Shown here piece after piece: positions 8,309 to 15,949 of a DNA stretch of 18,823 bases. Position numbers and translations under genes: made by a program. The stretch is from Hydrocurvibacter sp036169815 (GTDB lineage: Bacteria > Campylobacterota > Campylobacteria > Campylobacterales > Sulfurimonadaceae). The stretch spans positions 1-18,823 of the forward strand of contig JAVHOA010000034.1 in assembly GCA_036169815.1 (NCBI GenBank), given 5' to 3'. The notes beneath the pieces were generated by a model. It was given only the letters and a program-made list of their open reading frames with translations, was not told the DNA's origin and did not search any database. Within the stretch, counting starts at the first letter, position 1. Every line of letters starts with the position of its first letter.

Positions 8309-9715
8309 ATGTTATTTACTGAAAAAAAAGAGAGAGAAAATAGGTTTAAACTTGCACTTCGCATGGGTTTACCTATCTTTTTTTTAGGTCTTTTATCTAT
8401 CTTTTCTTTTATAAATCAACCTATGCAACATATTCCATCCTCATTTTATATAGGTGCTACGCTTATTCTTGCTATTATGATCTATTTCTTTTTATATATG
8501 ATTTATAGAGGCTTTGATGAGCGTATTACTGATCCAATTACCCATACTTTTACACGTGAATATCTCTATAAGCTTTTAAAAAAAAAGATATTAACAAAAA
8601 ATTATTCAATACTGCTTTTAAGTGTCGATAATCTTCATACTATCAATGAAGTGTATGGCATTAAAAATGGAGATGCTGTTCTTTATAAAATAGTTCATGA
8701 AATATCCGATTTTTTAATTTCTAAAGGGATTCATGACTTTCCTCTAGGACATATAAAAGGTGGAGATGTTATTATAGGTTTACACGGAAAAAAAGATGAA
8801 TACCTCTCAATTATTGATCTTATGTGTTTAAAATTCTCTACATGTAATATATATGGCATAGATGTTCAGATATCAGGGTCAATCATAGACAATAATTTTT
8901 CAAAAAATTTAGATTATCTTATAGACAATCTTTTTGAACAGCAAGTACTCAATCGATCATCAAAAACTATTTTAAAAGAGGAAGAAAATATCGATCCGAA
9001 CTCTTTAGAAATAGCAATTATTGATGCGATTAAAAATAATAATTTTAAAATATTTAACCAAAATATTTATCATAAAGATGGAACCATTTTTTTAGATGAT
9101 TATTCTATAAAATTACAAATAGATGAAAAAATAGTCCATCAAAATAGATTTATGCCAGTTATAAACAGATTGGGACTTACAAAAGAGTTTGATCTTTATG
9201 TATTAGACAAAATAGCAAAAATCGCCTCACAAAATAATCGAAAATGTTCTATTATTATTTCACCTACAACTTTAAGGGAACCACATTTTATCTCACATGT
9301 AAAAAATTTATTAGATACCTATGGTTCTATACAAAATAAAATTGTGCTTTTGATTAGTGAAATCGATTATTATAATAATGTTTCTCGTTATAACGAAATA
9401 ATTCAAAATTTAAGAGCAGTGGGAATATTAATTGCAATTGATAGATTTGGTGAGTACCATTCCAGTCTTTTATATTTTAGAGAGATTGAGGTCGATATGG
9501 TTCGGTTTGACTCAAGATATACAAAAGGTCTTGGTTCAAACCGCTATAAAGATATTTTAAAAGGCTTACATGTAAGCATCAATATGCTTCACTCGCTATC
9601 ATGGATGAAGATGATAGAAGATGAAAATATGTATAATACAGCCTGCGAAATTGGAATAGATTTAATGCAGGGAAGATACCTCGATAATAAAAATAATACA
9701 GGAGAAATAAGTTGA
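8309..9715 (+). CDS. Membrane protein with degenerate GGDEF and EAL domains
   Basis: Two N-terminal membrane helices (about 19-36 and 46-67) are followed by a GGDEF-like domain (about 71-215) and an EAL-like domain (about 232-457). The family makes or degrades cyclic di-GMP, but key residues are lost. The signature GGDEF reads GGDVI (151-155). The EAL triad is replaced near DDYSIKLQ (263-270), the DDFG catalytic motif is DRFG (378-381), the usual Asn of the N-L-S motif is absent (IIISP, 315-319), and the Lys before the second Asp motif is Arg (VRFD). Some shape is kept: NQNIY in place of YQPI, SSLLYFREIEVDMVRFD, and a final QGRYL. Most likely it is a catalytically dead sensor or scaffold. It is coupled to gyrB (5-nt gap, no clear ribosome-binding site) and its stop overlaps the queF start. 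Confidence 0.82.
   Translation: MLFTEKKERENRFKLALRMGLPIFFLGLLSIFSFINQPMQHIPSSFYIGATLILAIMIYFFLYMIYRGFDERITDPITHTFTREYLYKLLKKKILTKNYSILLLSVDNLHTINEVYGIKNGDAVLYKIVHEISDFLISKGIHDFPLGHIKGGDVIIGLHGKKDEYLSIIDLMCLKFSTCNIYGIDVQISGSIIDNNFSKNLDYLIDNLFEQQVLNRSSKTILKEEENIDPNSLEIAIIDAIKNNNFKIFNQNIYHKDGTIFLDDYSIKLQIDEKIVHQNRFMPVINRLGLTKEFDLYVLDKIAKIASQNNRKCSIIISPTTLREPHFISHVKNLLDTYGSIQNKIVLLISEIDYYNNVSRYNEIIQNLRAVGILIAIDRFGEYHSSLLYFREIEVDMVRFDSRYTKGLGSNRYKDILKGLHVSINMLHSLSWMKMIEDENMYNTACEIGIDLMQGRYLDNKNNTGEIS
9564..9577. repeat. Dispersed palindrome, 14-bp copy in the GGDEF/EAL gene
   Basis: GCTTACATGTAAGC is a perfect 14-bp palindrome containing the 12-bp core. It is read as TTA-CAT-GTA (Leu-His-Val), the same frame as the dnaN copy. 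Confidence 0.85.
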
Positions 9716-10095
9716 AATATGGTGAAAAAGAGATCGAAGAGTTCGATATTGAGAAAGATATAGAAATATGGCCAAATTTACATAAGCGTGATTATCTCAT
9801 CAAACTTACATTGCCTGAGTTTAGTTGTTTATGTCCAAGAAGTGGCTATCCAGATTTTGCGACAATCTATGTAGAATACACTCCAGATGAGTGGATAATT
9901 GAGTTAAAAGCAATTAAACTTTATATTAACTCTTTTAGAAATCGACATATTTCGCATGAAAATGGTGCCAATGAGATTTACACTCTTCTAGAGACCAAAT
10001 TAAAACCAAAATATCTTAAAGTTGTAGCAGATTATAATCCACGAGGCAATGTGCACACTTTAATTGAGATAGAGAGTTCAAAAATAGAGCGTTAA
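9712..10095 (+). CDS. queF: NADPH-dependent 7-cyano-7-deazaguanine reductase (preQ0 reductase)
   Basis: QueF reduces the nitrile of preQ0 to preQ1 in queuosine tRNA biosynthesis. The 127-residue protein is the short (YkvM-type) form. It has the catalytic pair in SCLCPRSGYPDFATIY, with nucleophile Cys41 forming the thioimide and Asp48 as acid; the QueF signature ELKAIKLY (64-71), which distinguishes it from GTP cyclohydrolase I; and the substrate-binding His82-Glu83. Translation most likely begins at TTG 9712, whose last two bases form the stop of the preceding gene; GGAG at 9701-9704 stands 7 nt upstream. No in-frame ATG is available at the N-terminus. It ends directly against the stop of the convergent cca gene. 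No other queuosine gene is in the window. Confidence 0.95.
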   Translation: MKYGEKEIEEFDIEKDIEIWPNLHKRDYLIKLTLPEFSCLCPRSGYPDFATIYVEYTPDEWIIELKAIKLYINSFRNRHISHENGANEIYTLLETKLKPKYLKVVADYNPRGNVHTLIEIESSKIER

Positions 10096-11355
10096 TCAAT
10101 CTTGTGAGCACACAAGATCAAAAAAACAAGTAGTTTTTAAAAAGTTTTCAAGCCAAATTTGAGCTTCTTTTTTAGTATGAAAGAGTTGTTGTAACTGTGC
10201 ATCATAAGCGGTTTGTAAAATTTGCGAAAATTGTTTTGAGGGTGTGAGCCCAAATGCAATCAAATCCCGTCCAAAAAGCAAAGGTTCAGGCTTACATGTA
10301 AGCACTCCAAGTGCACTCGCTCTCTTTTCGATAGGGTAAACATCAAATCCTTGCGCTTCATAGATTAGTAGAAGATCCTCAATGCGTATCTTTGTACTGA
10401 GTAGCAAAATATCGTAATTGCTTAAAACTTTTTTATCCCTAAAACTGTAGCGGTACATGTAGAGCTTTAAAACCTCGCGCATCAGTTCTGTTTCATTTGA
10501 GAACTTATTTATAAATCCATTCACGGCTTCAAGAGTGTTAAAATGAAATGTAACGAGTGCAAACATTAAAATCAAATCTCTTTTATAATCATCTGTTTTT
10601 AGACTTACAAAGGCATCAATAGAGGCAAACATACCATTTTTATCTATTACTTCGGGAAAATATTTATCGAGATGCAATGTTTCAAAGAGTTTTAAACCCC
10701 AGGATGGTTTTTTAGATCTGAGCAACAACTTGCTAAATTCCTCAAATATCCGCTCTTTTGGTAACTCTTTTATAGCTCCATTCTCACAAAGAGAGCGAGC
10801 GATTGCTATGAGTTCATCGCTACATGTAAGCTCAAATCGCGCACAAAACTGCACCGCTCGCAAAACTCTGAGCGGATCTTGTACAAAACTCGCTTTGTTT
10901 ACATAGGTCAATTTTTTGTTTTTTAAATCAGTAGAACCCGTAAAAGGATCTAAAAACGTGCCGCTGTTTACATCATAACCCATTGCATTGATTGTAAAAT
11001 CGCGCCTAAGGGCAGCTTCTTTAAAGGAGAGTGTGGGGTCTAGCAAAACACTAAATCCTTTGTGACCTAATGCAATCTTTTTTTCTAAGCGAGGAAGGGA
11101 AAAATCTATTTCATACCCATTGAAGAGGAGTTTCAAAATACCAAAACTTTTACCTACAAAATTAAGCGGTCCAAAGGGTTGTAAAATCTCAGCCATCGCA
11201 TCAAAATTCTCAATATTGTAAACCTCAATATCAATGTCTTTTACCTCTACTCCAAGAAGCCAATCACGTACAAAACCACCCGCTAAAACCGCAGACGCAC
11301 CCTTTTTTTGTAATGCTACAAATAAGGGCGTTAAAAATTTTGGTATCTCACTCAT
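10096..11355 (-). CDS. cca: CCA-adding tRNA nucleotidyltransferase (class II)
   Basis: The enzyme adds or repairs the 3' CCA end of tRNA. N-terminal nucleotidyltransferase motifs are intact: GGFVRDWLLG (26-35), the metal-binding pair in KDIDIEV (Asp40, Asp42) with a further acidic residue at Asp84, and RRDFTINAMGYD (117-128), the nucleotide-selection region. The helical part begins with DPLRVLRAVQFCARF (160-174). No HD phosphohydrolase motif is seen in the C-terminal 200 residues. Class II also contains poly(A) polymerase and split A- or CC-adding enzymes, which the sequence alone does not exclude. The ATG overlaps the stop of the upstream sensor kinase (ATGA), so it is probably translationally coupled to the two-component system. 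Two copies of the TACATGTA motif family (one perfect, one partial) lie in it. Confidence 0.92.
   Translation of the reverse strand: MSEIPKFLTPLFVALQKKGASAVLAGGFVRDWLLGVEVKDIDIEVYNIENFDAMAEILQPFGPLNFVGKSFGILKLLFNGYEIDFSLPRLEKKIALGHKGFSVLLDPTLSFKEAALRRDFTINAMGYDVNSGTFLDPFTGSTDLKNKKLTYVNKASFVQDPLRVLRAVQFCARFELTCSDELIAIARSLCENGAIKELPKERIFEEFSKLLLRSKKPSWGLKLFETLHLDKYFPEVIDKNGMFASIDAFVSLKTDDYKRDLILMFALVTFHFNTLEAVNGFINKFSNETELMREVLKLYMYRYSFRDKKVLSNYDILLLSTKIRIEDLLLIYEAQGFDVYPIEKRASALGVLTCKPEPLLFGRDLIAFGLTPSKQFSQILQTAYDAQLQQLFHTKKEAQIWLENFLKTTCFFDLVCSQD
10290..10303. repeat. Dispersed palindrome, 14-bp copy in cca
   Basis: GCTTACATGTAAGC again, here read on the minus strand as CTT-ACA-TGT-AAG (Leu-Thr-Cys-Lys), a different reading frame from the dnaN and GGDEF/EAL copies. 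A near copy, GCTACATGTAAGC, lies at about 10819-10831 in the same gene (Leu-Thr-Cys-Ser). Confidence 0.85.
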
Positions 11356-12734
11356 TTTATCAGTGGTTTGAGATTAAAACCAAAAGAGGAACCCTCATTT
11401 GGTGTACTGGTAATAAGCAGTTTTGTGTGGTGTAACTTGAGAATAAAAGAGACAATAGCCAGTCCAAGTCCCATAGAATTATCCCAGCTATTTGTTTTGA
11501 TTCTATAAAATTTTGAAGTGATTTTTTCTCTCTCAGATTCACTAAAACCGATTCCTTTGTCATTGACAGTTAAAACAGCATCTAAAATTTTGATTTCAAT
11601 GCCATCTTCAGAATATTTGAGGGCATTATCGGCAAGGTTGATTAACACTAACTCTATCATCGTCTTATCTGCATGGAGAGTGAAATGTTGCATATTTAGG
11701 GAAATCTCTCTATTTTTATATTTAGCTTTGAGATTGTTTGCCACATCAACACAAAGATCATAAACATCAAAATTGGAGTAGCTGATTGAGAGATCATTGT
11801 TTTCAAGTTTCACTGAAAGAGCGAGCCTGTCTATCATGGCAGATATTTTACTTGCGTTTGAGAGAATCTTGTCTAAAAATTTATTACGAATTGCGATGTT
11901 AATCTGCTCATCTTCGCGAATCGTTTGTGTGTATCCCATAATGGCTGCAACAGGGTTTTTAAACTCATGCGAGATTGCCGAGAGAATGTCATTTCTTTGT
12001 TTGTTAATGAGTCTGAGCTTGGCTTCATGCTTGCGCTTTTTCTTATCTCGGTTGCTTAGTTTTTTGACTAGATTTTTGAGTAAAAGCGATATTTGTAAAA
12101 ACTCGCTGAAATATTTTGTTTTAATGACCGCTTTGTAATTTTTGTTTGAAATCTCGTTGAGGTAATTTGAAATTTGAAAAATATCATAGTTTACTCTTTT
12201 GCTTATTTTGCTTGTAATTATAAATGCGATTAAAATAAAAATAGCATAGACAATAATAATTTGCATATAAATTGTGTAAAACTCTTTTTCTAGTGAGCTA
12301 AGATTTTGTGCGACACGAATATATTTTTTAGATTTTGTGTATTTTACAACATATAAAAATTGATTGTTGAGTGTTGTTGAGAGGCGTATGGAAGATCCAT
12401 ATGTGGAATTTTTGGCCTGAATGACTTCAATCCTTGAGAGATGGTTTTCCATTTTTTCTCTGTTGAAATTGGTTTCTGCAAGCACTTGACCCTTTTGGTC
12501 TATGATGGTGATACGCTTATCTGAAACAGCGTGCACATTTGTGACAAACTTGTTGAGATTATCCACATCTTCTAAATTGAGATCGATGATGTTGATAATA
12601 TCAATAAGCTCTTTTTTGGAGTTTTCTAAAATAACCGTTTTGAGTGCAAAATAGCTTACAGCCGATGAGACAAGAAGCGTTGCAAGATAGAGCCCTAAAA
12701 AATTGTATAAAAAATATTTATGAAGTTTTAGCAA
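11352..12734 (-). CDS. Sensor histidine kinase
   Basis: Membrane-bound kinase of a two-component system. Topology: TM1 (about 11-31), a periplasmic sensor of about 125 residues with a PAS-like segment (RITIIDQKGQVLAETNF, 74-90), TM2 (about 157-175), a coiled linker, the dimerisation/phosphotransfer helix AISHEFKNPVAAIMGY with His256, and the ATPase domain with N box NLADNALKYS (366-375), G1 DKGIG (392-396) and G2 GLGLA (422-426). All catalytic motifs look intact. The start is TTG at 12734 with AGGA 6 nt upstream, 14 nt after the response regulator gene. It overlaps cca by 4 nt. The pair recalls the CprRS system of Campylobacter, but this is not proven; the signal is unknown. Confidence 0.93.
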   Translation of the reverse strand: MLKLHKYFLYNFLGLYLATLLVSSAVSYFALKTVILENSKKELIDIINIIDLNLEDVDNLNKFVTNVHAVSDKRITIIDQKGQVLAETNFNREKMENHLSRIEVIQAKNSTYGSSIRLSTTLNNQFLYVVKYTKSKKYIRVAQNLSSLEKEFYTIYMQIIIVYAIFILIAFIITSKISKRVNYDIFQISNYLNEISNKNYKAVIKTKYFSEFLQISLLLKNLVKKLSNRDKKKRKHEAKLRLINKQRNDILSAISHEFKNPVAAIMGYTQTIREDEQINIAIRNKFLDKILSNASKISAMIDRLALSVKLENNDLSISYSNFDVYDLCVDVANNLKAKYKNREISLNMQHFTLHADKTMIELVLINLADNALKYSEDGIEIKILDAVLTVNDKGIGFSESEREKITSKFYRIKTNSWDNSMGLGLAIVSFILKLHHTKLLITSTPNEGSSFGFNLKPLIK

Positions 12735-12748
12735 TTTTTTTCCTTTAC

Positions 12749-13423
12749 TTAAGCAATGGTATAGCCAACGCCACGCACACTTTTAATATACTCTTTTGCT
12801 TTTGTGGGGTCGATTTTTTCTTTGAGACGGTTGATTGCGACATTGACAGTGCGGTCTTGATAAACTTCATCATTTCCCCAAACATGTTCAAGAAGATAAT
12901 CTCGATCTAAAACTATATTTTGATTTTGAATGAGTGTAAAAAGCAGATCAAATTCGAGTTTTGTGAGATCTATCTTTTCATGCTCAATGGTGACGCTTCT
13001 TGCATCAAGATTTAAAACAATATCTTTATAAACAAGTTCTTTGAGTGATGTGAGAGGATTTGTTCTTTTTAAGATTGCTTTAATTCTAAAAATAAGCTCT
13101 TTCATATTGAATGGTTTGGTCATATAATCATCTCCACCACTCAAAAAGCCCTCTTCTATATTTGTTTCGCTATTTTTTGCGCTTAGATAGATAACAGGGA
13201 TGTTAAGCCCTTCTTTTCTGAGCTTTGCAACAAACTCACTTCCCTCAACTCCAGGCAAATTTCTATCCATGATGATGAGGTCCACTTTCTCCTCTTGAAG
13301 GAGATTTTTGACATTTTTAGTGTTTAAAAAACCGATGGTTTCAAACCCCTCTTTGTTTAAAGAGTATTCGATTAACTCTAAAATATCCTCTTCATCTTCA
13401 ACGATTACAATTAAGTTACTCAT
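12749..13423 (-). CDS. OmpR/PhoB-family response regulator
   Basis: Partner of the downstream kinase. The receiver domain (1-120) has the acidic pocket (Asp10, Glu11), phosphoacceptor Asp53 in IIMDRNLPG, Ser81 and Lys103 (MTKPF). The C-terminal winged helix (about 130-224) ends in the usual recognition-helix and wing pattern, DRTVNVAINRLKEKI and YIKSVRGVGYTIA. Length 224 is typical. It is the first gene of a leftward unit with the kinase and cca. A TATTAT/TATAAA pair about 20-28 nt upstream could be its -10; no strong ribosome-binding site precedes the ATG. It may be the CprR-type regulator of this group, a guess from general similarity and arrangement. Confidence 0.94.
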   Translation of the reverse strand: MSNLIVIVEDEEDILELIEYSLNKEGFETIGFLNTKNVKNLLQEEKVDLIIMDRNLPGVEGSEFVAKLRKEGLNIPVIYLSAKNSETNIEEGFLSGGDDYMTKPFNMKELIFRIKAILKRTNPLTSLKELVYKDIVLNLDARSVTIEHEKIDLTKLEFDLLFTLIQNQNIVLDRDYLLEHVWGNDEVYQDRTVNVAINRLKEKIDPTKAKEYIKSVRGVGYTIA

Positions 13424-13530
13424 ATTGTGTATTCACTTTTTATTTATAATACCAAAAATATGGTTACTTTGAGATTACAATATGGTTTAAGAGATTGGGT
13501 GTGGTAATAAAAATAACAGTATATTTTAGA

Positions 13531-13536
13531 TATAAT
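13531..13536 (+). promoter_or_regulatory. typA promoter -10 (TATAAT)
   Basis: Perfect TATAAT preceded by TATATTTTAGA, 48 nt before the typA start, in the divergent gap shared with the response regulator gene. The ribosome-binding site GAGGA (13572-13576) follows, 7 nt before the TTG start. Confidence 0.65.
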
Positions 13537-13583
13537 CCCGAAAAATTTATCTCTAAACTACAGAGAACTACGAGGAAAACACC

Positions 13584-15386
13584 TTGCAAAAGATTAGAAA
13601 CATCGCCGTTATCGCGCACGTTGACCACGGTAAAACTACACTAGTTGATGGTTTGTTAGAGCAATCAGGAACATATGGAGATCATGAACAACATGATGAA
13701 AGAGCAATGGATAGTAATGCTTTAGAAAAAGAGAGAGGGATTACGATTCTTTCTAAAAATACTGCTATTCGTTATAAAGATTATAAAATCAACATTATTG
13801 ACACTCCGGGCCACGCCGATTTTGGTGGGGAAGTTGAACGTGTTTTAAAAATGGTTGATGGTGTTTTGGTACTTGTAGATGCGTATGAGGGTGTTATGCC
13901 TCAAACAAAATTCGTTGTTAAAAAAATGCTTGCACTTGGTAAAAAACCAATCGTTGTTATTAACAAAATCGACAAACCTTCAGCAGAACCTGAGCGCGTT
14001 GTAGATGAGATGTTCGACCTTTTTGCCGCTATGGATGCAACAGAAGATCAGCTTGATTTCCCAGTTATTTATGCAGCTGCTCGTGATGGTATTGCAAAAC
14101 TTGATATGGCAGATCCAGATGGAAACTTTGAGTGTATTTTTGAAACAATCTTAAGCCAAATTCCAGAGCCTGTTGGTGATAGAGAAAATCCTGTTCAAGC
14201 ACAAGTATTTACACTTGATTATGATAATTATGTCGGTAAAATCGGTATTTCTCGTATTTTCAACGGTGTTATTAGAAAAGGAAGCAACATTCTTCTTGCA
14301 AAAGCAGATGGCGAACTTGTCAAAGGCCGTATTACAAAACTTATTGGTTTTCATGGTTTAAGCCGCACTGAAATCGATGAAGCTGAAGCGGGAGATATCG
14401 TGGCATTTGCAGGTTTAGAAACTGTTGATGTTGGAGATACTGTGTGTGATCCAGCACAACCAATGCCTCTAGACCCTTTACATGTAGAAGAACCAACATT
14501 GAGTGTTGTATTTTCTGTAAATGATTCTCCGCTTGCTGGAACTGAAGGAAAACACGTTACATCAAACAAAATCAAAGAGCGTTTAGAATCAGAGATGCAA
14601 ACAAACGTTGCGATGAAATGTGAAGTTGTTGGCGAGGGTAAATTTAAAGTATCAGGACGTGGTGAGCTTCAAATTACAATTTTGGCTGAAAATATGCGTC
14701 GTGAAGGCTTTGAATTTGGTATTTCTCGTCCAGAAGTTATTGTTCGTGAAATCGAAGGCGTAAAATGTGAACCATTTGAACACCTTGTTATTGATGTTCC
14801 TGAAGTGTACGGTGGTTCTGTTATCGAGCGTCTAGGTCGCCGTAAAGCCGAGATGAAATCGATGATTCCAATGGGTCAAGGTTTTCAACGTATTGAGTTT
14901 GAAATTCCTGCTCGTTCATTGATTGGTTTTCGTGGTCAGTTTTTGACAGATACAAGAGGTGAGGGTATTATGAACCACTCTTTCTTGGAATTCCGTCCGT
15001 ATAGTGGAGGCGTTGAGTCTCGCCAATATGGTGCACTTATCTCTATGGAAAATGGTGTAACACTTGCATACTCACTTTTCAACCTTCAAGATCGTGGTGT
15101 ACTTTTCGTCGGTCCTCAAGAAAAAGTTTATGAAGGTATGATTGTTGGTGAGCACGCTCGTAATAATGACCTTGTTGTAAATGCAATCAAAGGAAAAGCA
15201 CAATCAAATGTTCGTTCATCTGGTGCTGATGAAGCAATCAAACTTGTTCCACCACGTGATATGAGTTTAGAGCGCGCACTTGAATGGATTGAAGATGATG
15301 AGCTTCTAGAAATCACTCCATTAACTATCCGTCTCCGTAAACGTTATTTGAGCGAAAGCGAACGTAAACGCCATACTCGTAAATAA
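13584..15386 (+). CDS. typA: Ribosome-associated translational GTPase TypA/BipA
   Basis: TypA (BipA) is an EF-G-like GTPase that binds the 70S ribosome and helps 50S assembly and stress adaptation. The GTPase domain has G1 AHVDHGKT (11-18), the switch region RGITI (51-55), G3 DTPGH (73-77) and G4 NKID (127-130). EF-G-like domains II, III and V follow, and the family-specific C-terminal domain includes RSSGADEAIKLVPPRDMSLE, a TypA hallmark, then RKRYLSESERKRHTRK. Length 600 is normal. Translation starts at TTG 13584, supported by GAGGA 7 nt upstream and the conserved N-terminus QKIRNIAVIAHVDHGKT. It is monocistronic: own TATAAT promoter and a hairpin after the stop. Confidence 0.98.
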   Translation: MQKIRNIAVIAHVDHGKTTLVDGLLEQSGTYGDHEQHDERAMDSNALEKERGITILSKNTAIRYKDYKINIIDTPGHADFGGEVERVLKMVDGVLVLVDAYEGVMPQTKFVVKKMLALGKKPIVVINKIDKPSAEPERVVDEMFDLFAAMDATEDQLDFPVIYAAARDGIAKLDMADPDGNFECIFETILSQIPEPVGDRENPVQAQVFTLDYDNYVGKIGISRIFNGVIRKGSNILLAKADGELVKGRITKLIGFHGLSRTEIDEAEAGDIVAFAGLETVDVGDTVCDPAQPMPLDPLHVEEPTLSVVFSVNDSPLAGTEGKHVTSNKIKERLESEMQTNVAMKCEVVGEGKFKVSGRGELQITILAENMRREGFEFGISRPEVIVREIEGVKCEPFEHLVIDVPEVYGGSVIERLGRRKAEMKSMIPMGQGFQRIEFEIPARSLIGFRGQFLTDTRGEGIMNHSFLEFRPYSGGVESRQYGALISMENGVTLAYSLFNLQDRGVLFVGPQEKVYEGMIVGEHARNNDLVVNAIKGKAQSNVRSSGADEAIKLVPPRDMSLERALEWIEDDELLEITPLTIRLRKRYLSESERKRHTRK

Positions 15387-15393
15387 TAAAACA

Positions 15394-15421
15394 CTTACAT
15401 GTAAGTTTCCTTACATGTAAG
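15394..15421 (+). terminator. typA terminator made of two palindrome copies
   Basis: Two perfect CTTACATGTAAG copies (15394-15405 and 15410-15421) are separated by TTTC. Because each is self-complementary, together they form a 12-bp stem with a 4-nt loop, 7 nt after the typA stop, followed by a pyrimidine-rich tail (TCTCTTTCTTTCTTTT). The stem is only one third G+C, so termination may be partial. Confidence 0.65.
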
Positions 15422-15465
15422 ATCTCTTTCTTTCTTTTAAAAATAACCAAAACAAAGGTCTTATT

Positions 15466-15879
15466 ATGAAAAAAAATATCGTTATAGCGCTTAGTGCAAC
15501 AGTTTTATTGATGAGTGGATGTACAAGAGATGAAGATCCAAAAGAGACAGCAACTAAAGTTTGTAAAGCCCTTCAAGGTATGGATTTCAACGAATTGAAA
15601 AAATATACAGATGAAGAGTCCACAAAAGAGATAACAGCTGGACAAAAAAAACTTGAAGAAGCAAAAACGCAGATAGCAGCGCTTCCAAAAGAGCAACGTG
15701 ATGGGATTCAAAAAGTTTTTGATGCACAAATGGGCATGGTAAAACAAAAAATGTCTGAGATTAACTGTACCAATATCAGTATTAAAGATGGTACGGACGA
15801 AGAGAGCAAAATAGCTGTTATTGATGGCAAAGATACAAAGCTCAAGCTCATCGAACATCAATGGAAACTAACGAAATAA
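15466..15879 (+). CDS. Small lipoprotein of unknown function
   Basis: A 137-residue secreted lipoprotein. The N-terminus is a classic type II signal: MKKN, a hydrophobic stretch, and the lipobox LMSGC with Cys19 as the lipidated residue. Thr, not Asp, is at +2, so outer-membrane sorting is expected if the E. coli rule holds. The mature part is charged and helical with a middle coiled-coil-like segment rich in Lys, Glu and Gln, and two further cysteines (Cys33 and one near residue 101, in EINCTN) that could form a disulfide. The overall shape recalls small DUF4878-type lipoproteins, but I do not recognise it with confidence. The ATG has AAAGG 7 nt upstream. It stands alone between the typA terminator and the nrdB promoter. 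Confidence 0.8.
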   Translation: MKKNIVIALSATVLLMSGCTRDEDPKETATKVCKALQGMDFNELKKYTDEESTKEITAGQKKLEEAKTQIAALPKEQRDGIQKVFDAQMGMVKQKMSEINCTNISIKDGTDEESKIAVIDGKDTKLKLIEHQWKLTK

Positions 15880-15919
15880 GCTTTACAAAATCGTAAATAA
15901 TTCTTAAAGCGTTTAGGAC

Positions 15920-15925
15920 TATAAT
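15920..15925 (+). promoter_or_regulatory. nrdB promoter -10 (TATAAT)
   Basis: Perfect TATAAT preceded by GTTTAGGAC, 24 nt before the nrdB start. The ribosome-binding site AAGAGG is at 15938-15943, 6 nt before the ATG. No hairpin separates the promoter from the upstream lipoprotein gene. Confidence 0.6.
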
Positions 15926-15949
15926 CACAACCTTATAAAGAGGTACATA

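Noticed and set aside
13426..13440. DnaA-box-like GTATTCACT upstream of the response regulator
   Set aside because: Single isolated match to a short A/T-rich core, far from the clusters around dnaA; expected by chance.
14151..15316. Antisense frames opposite typA
   Set aside because: Shadow frames of a conserved gene; Ser/Cys-rich low-complexity translations typical of reverse-strand reading.
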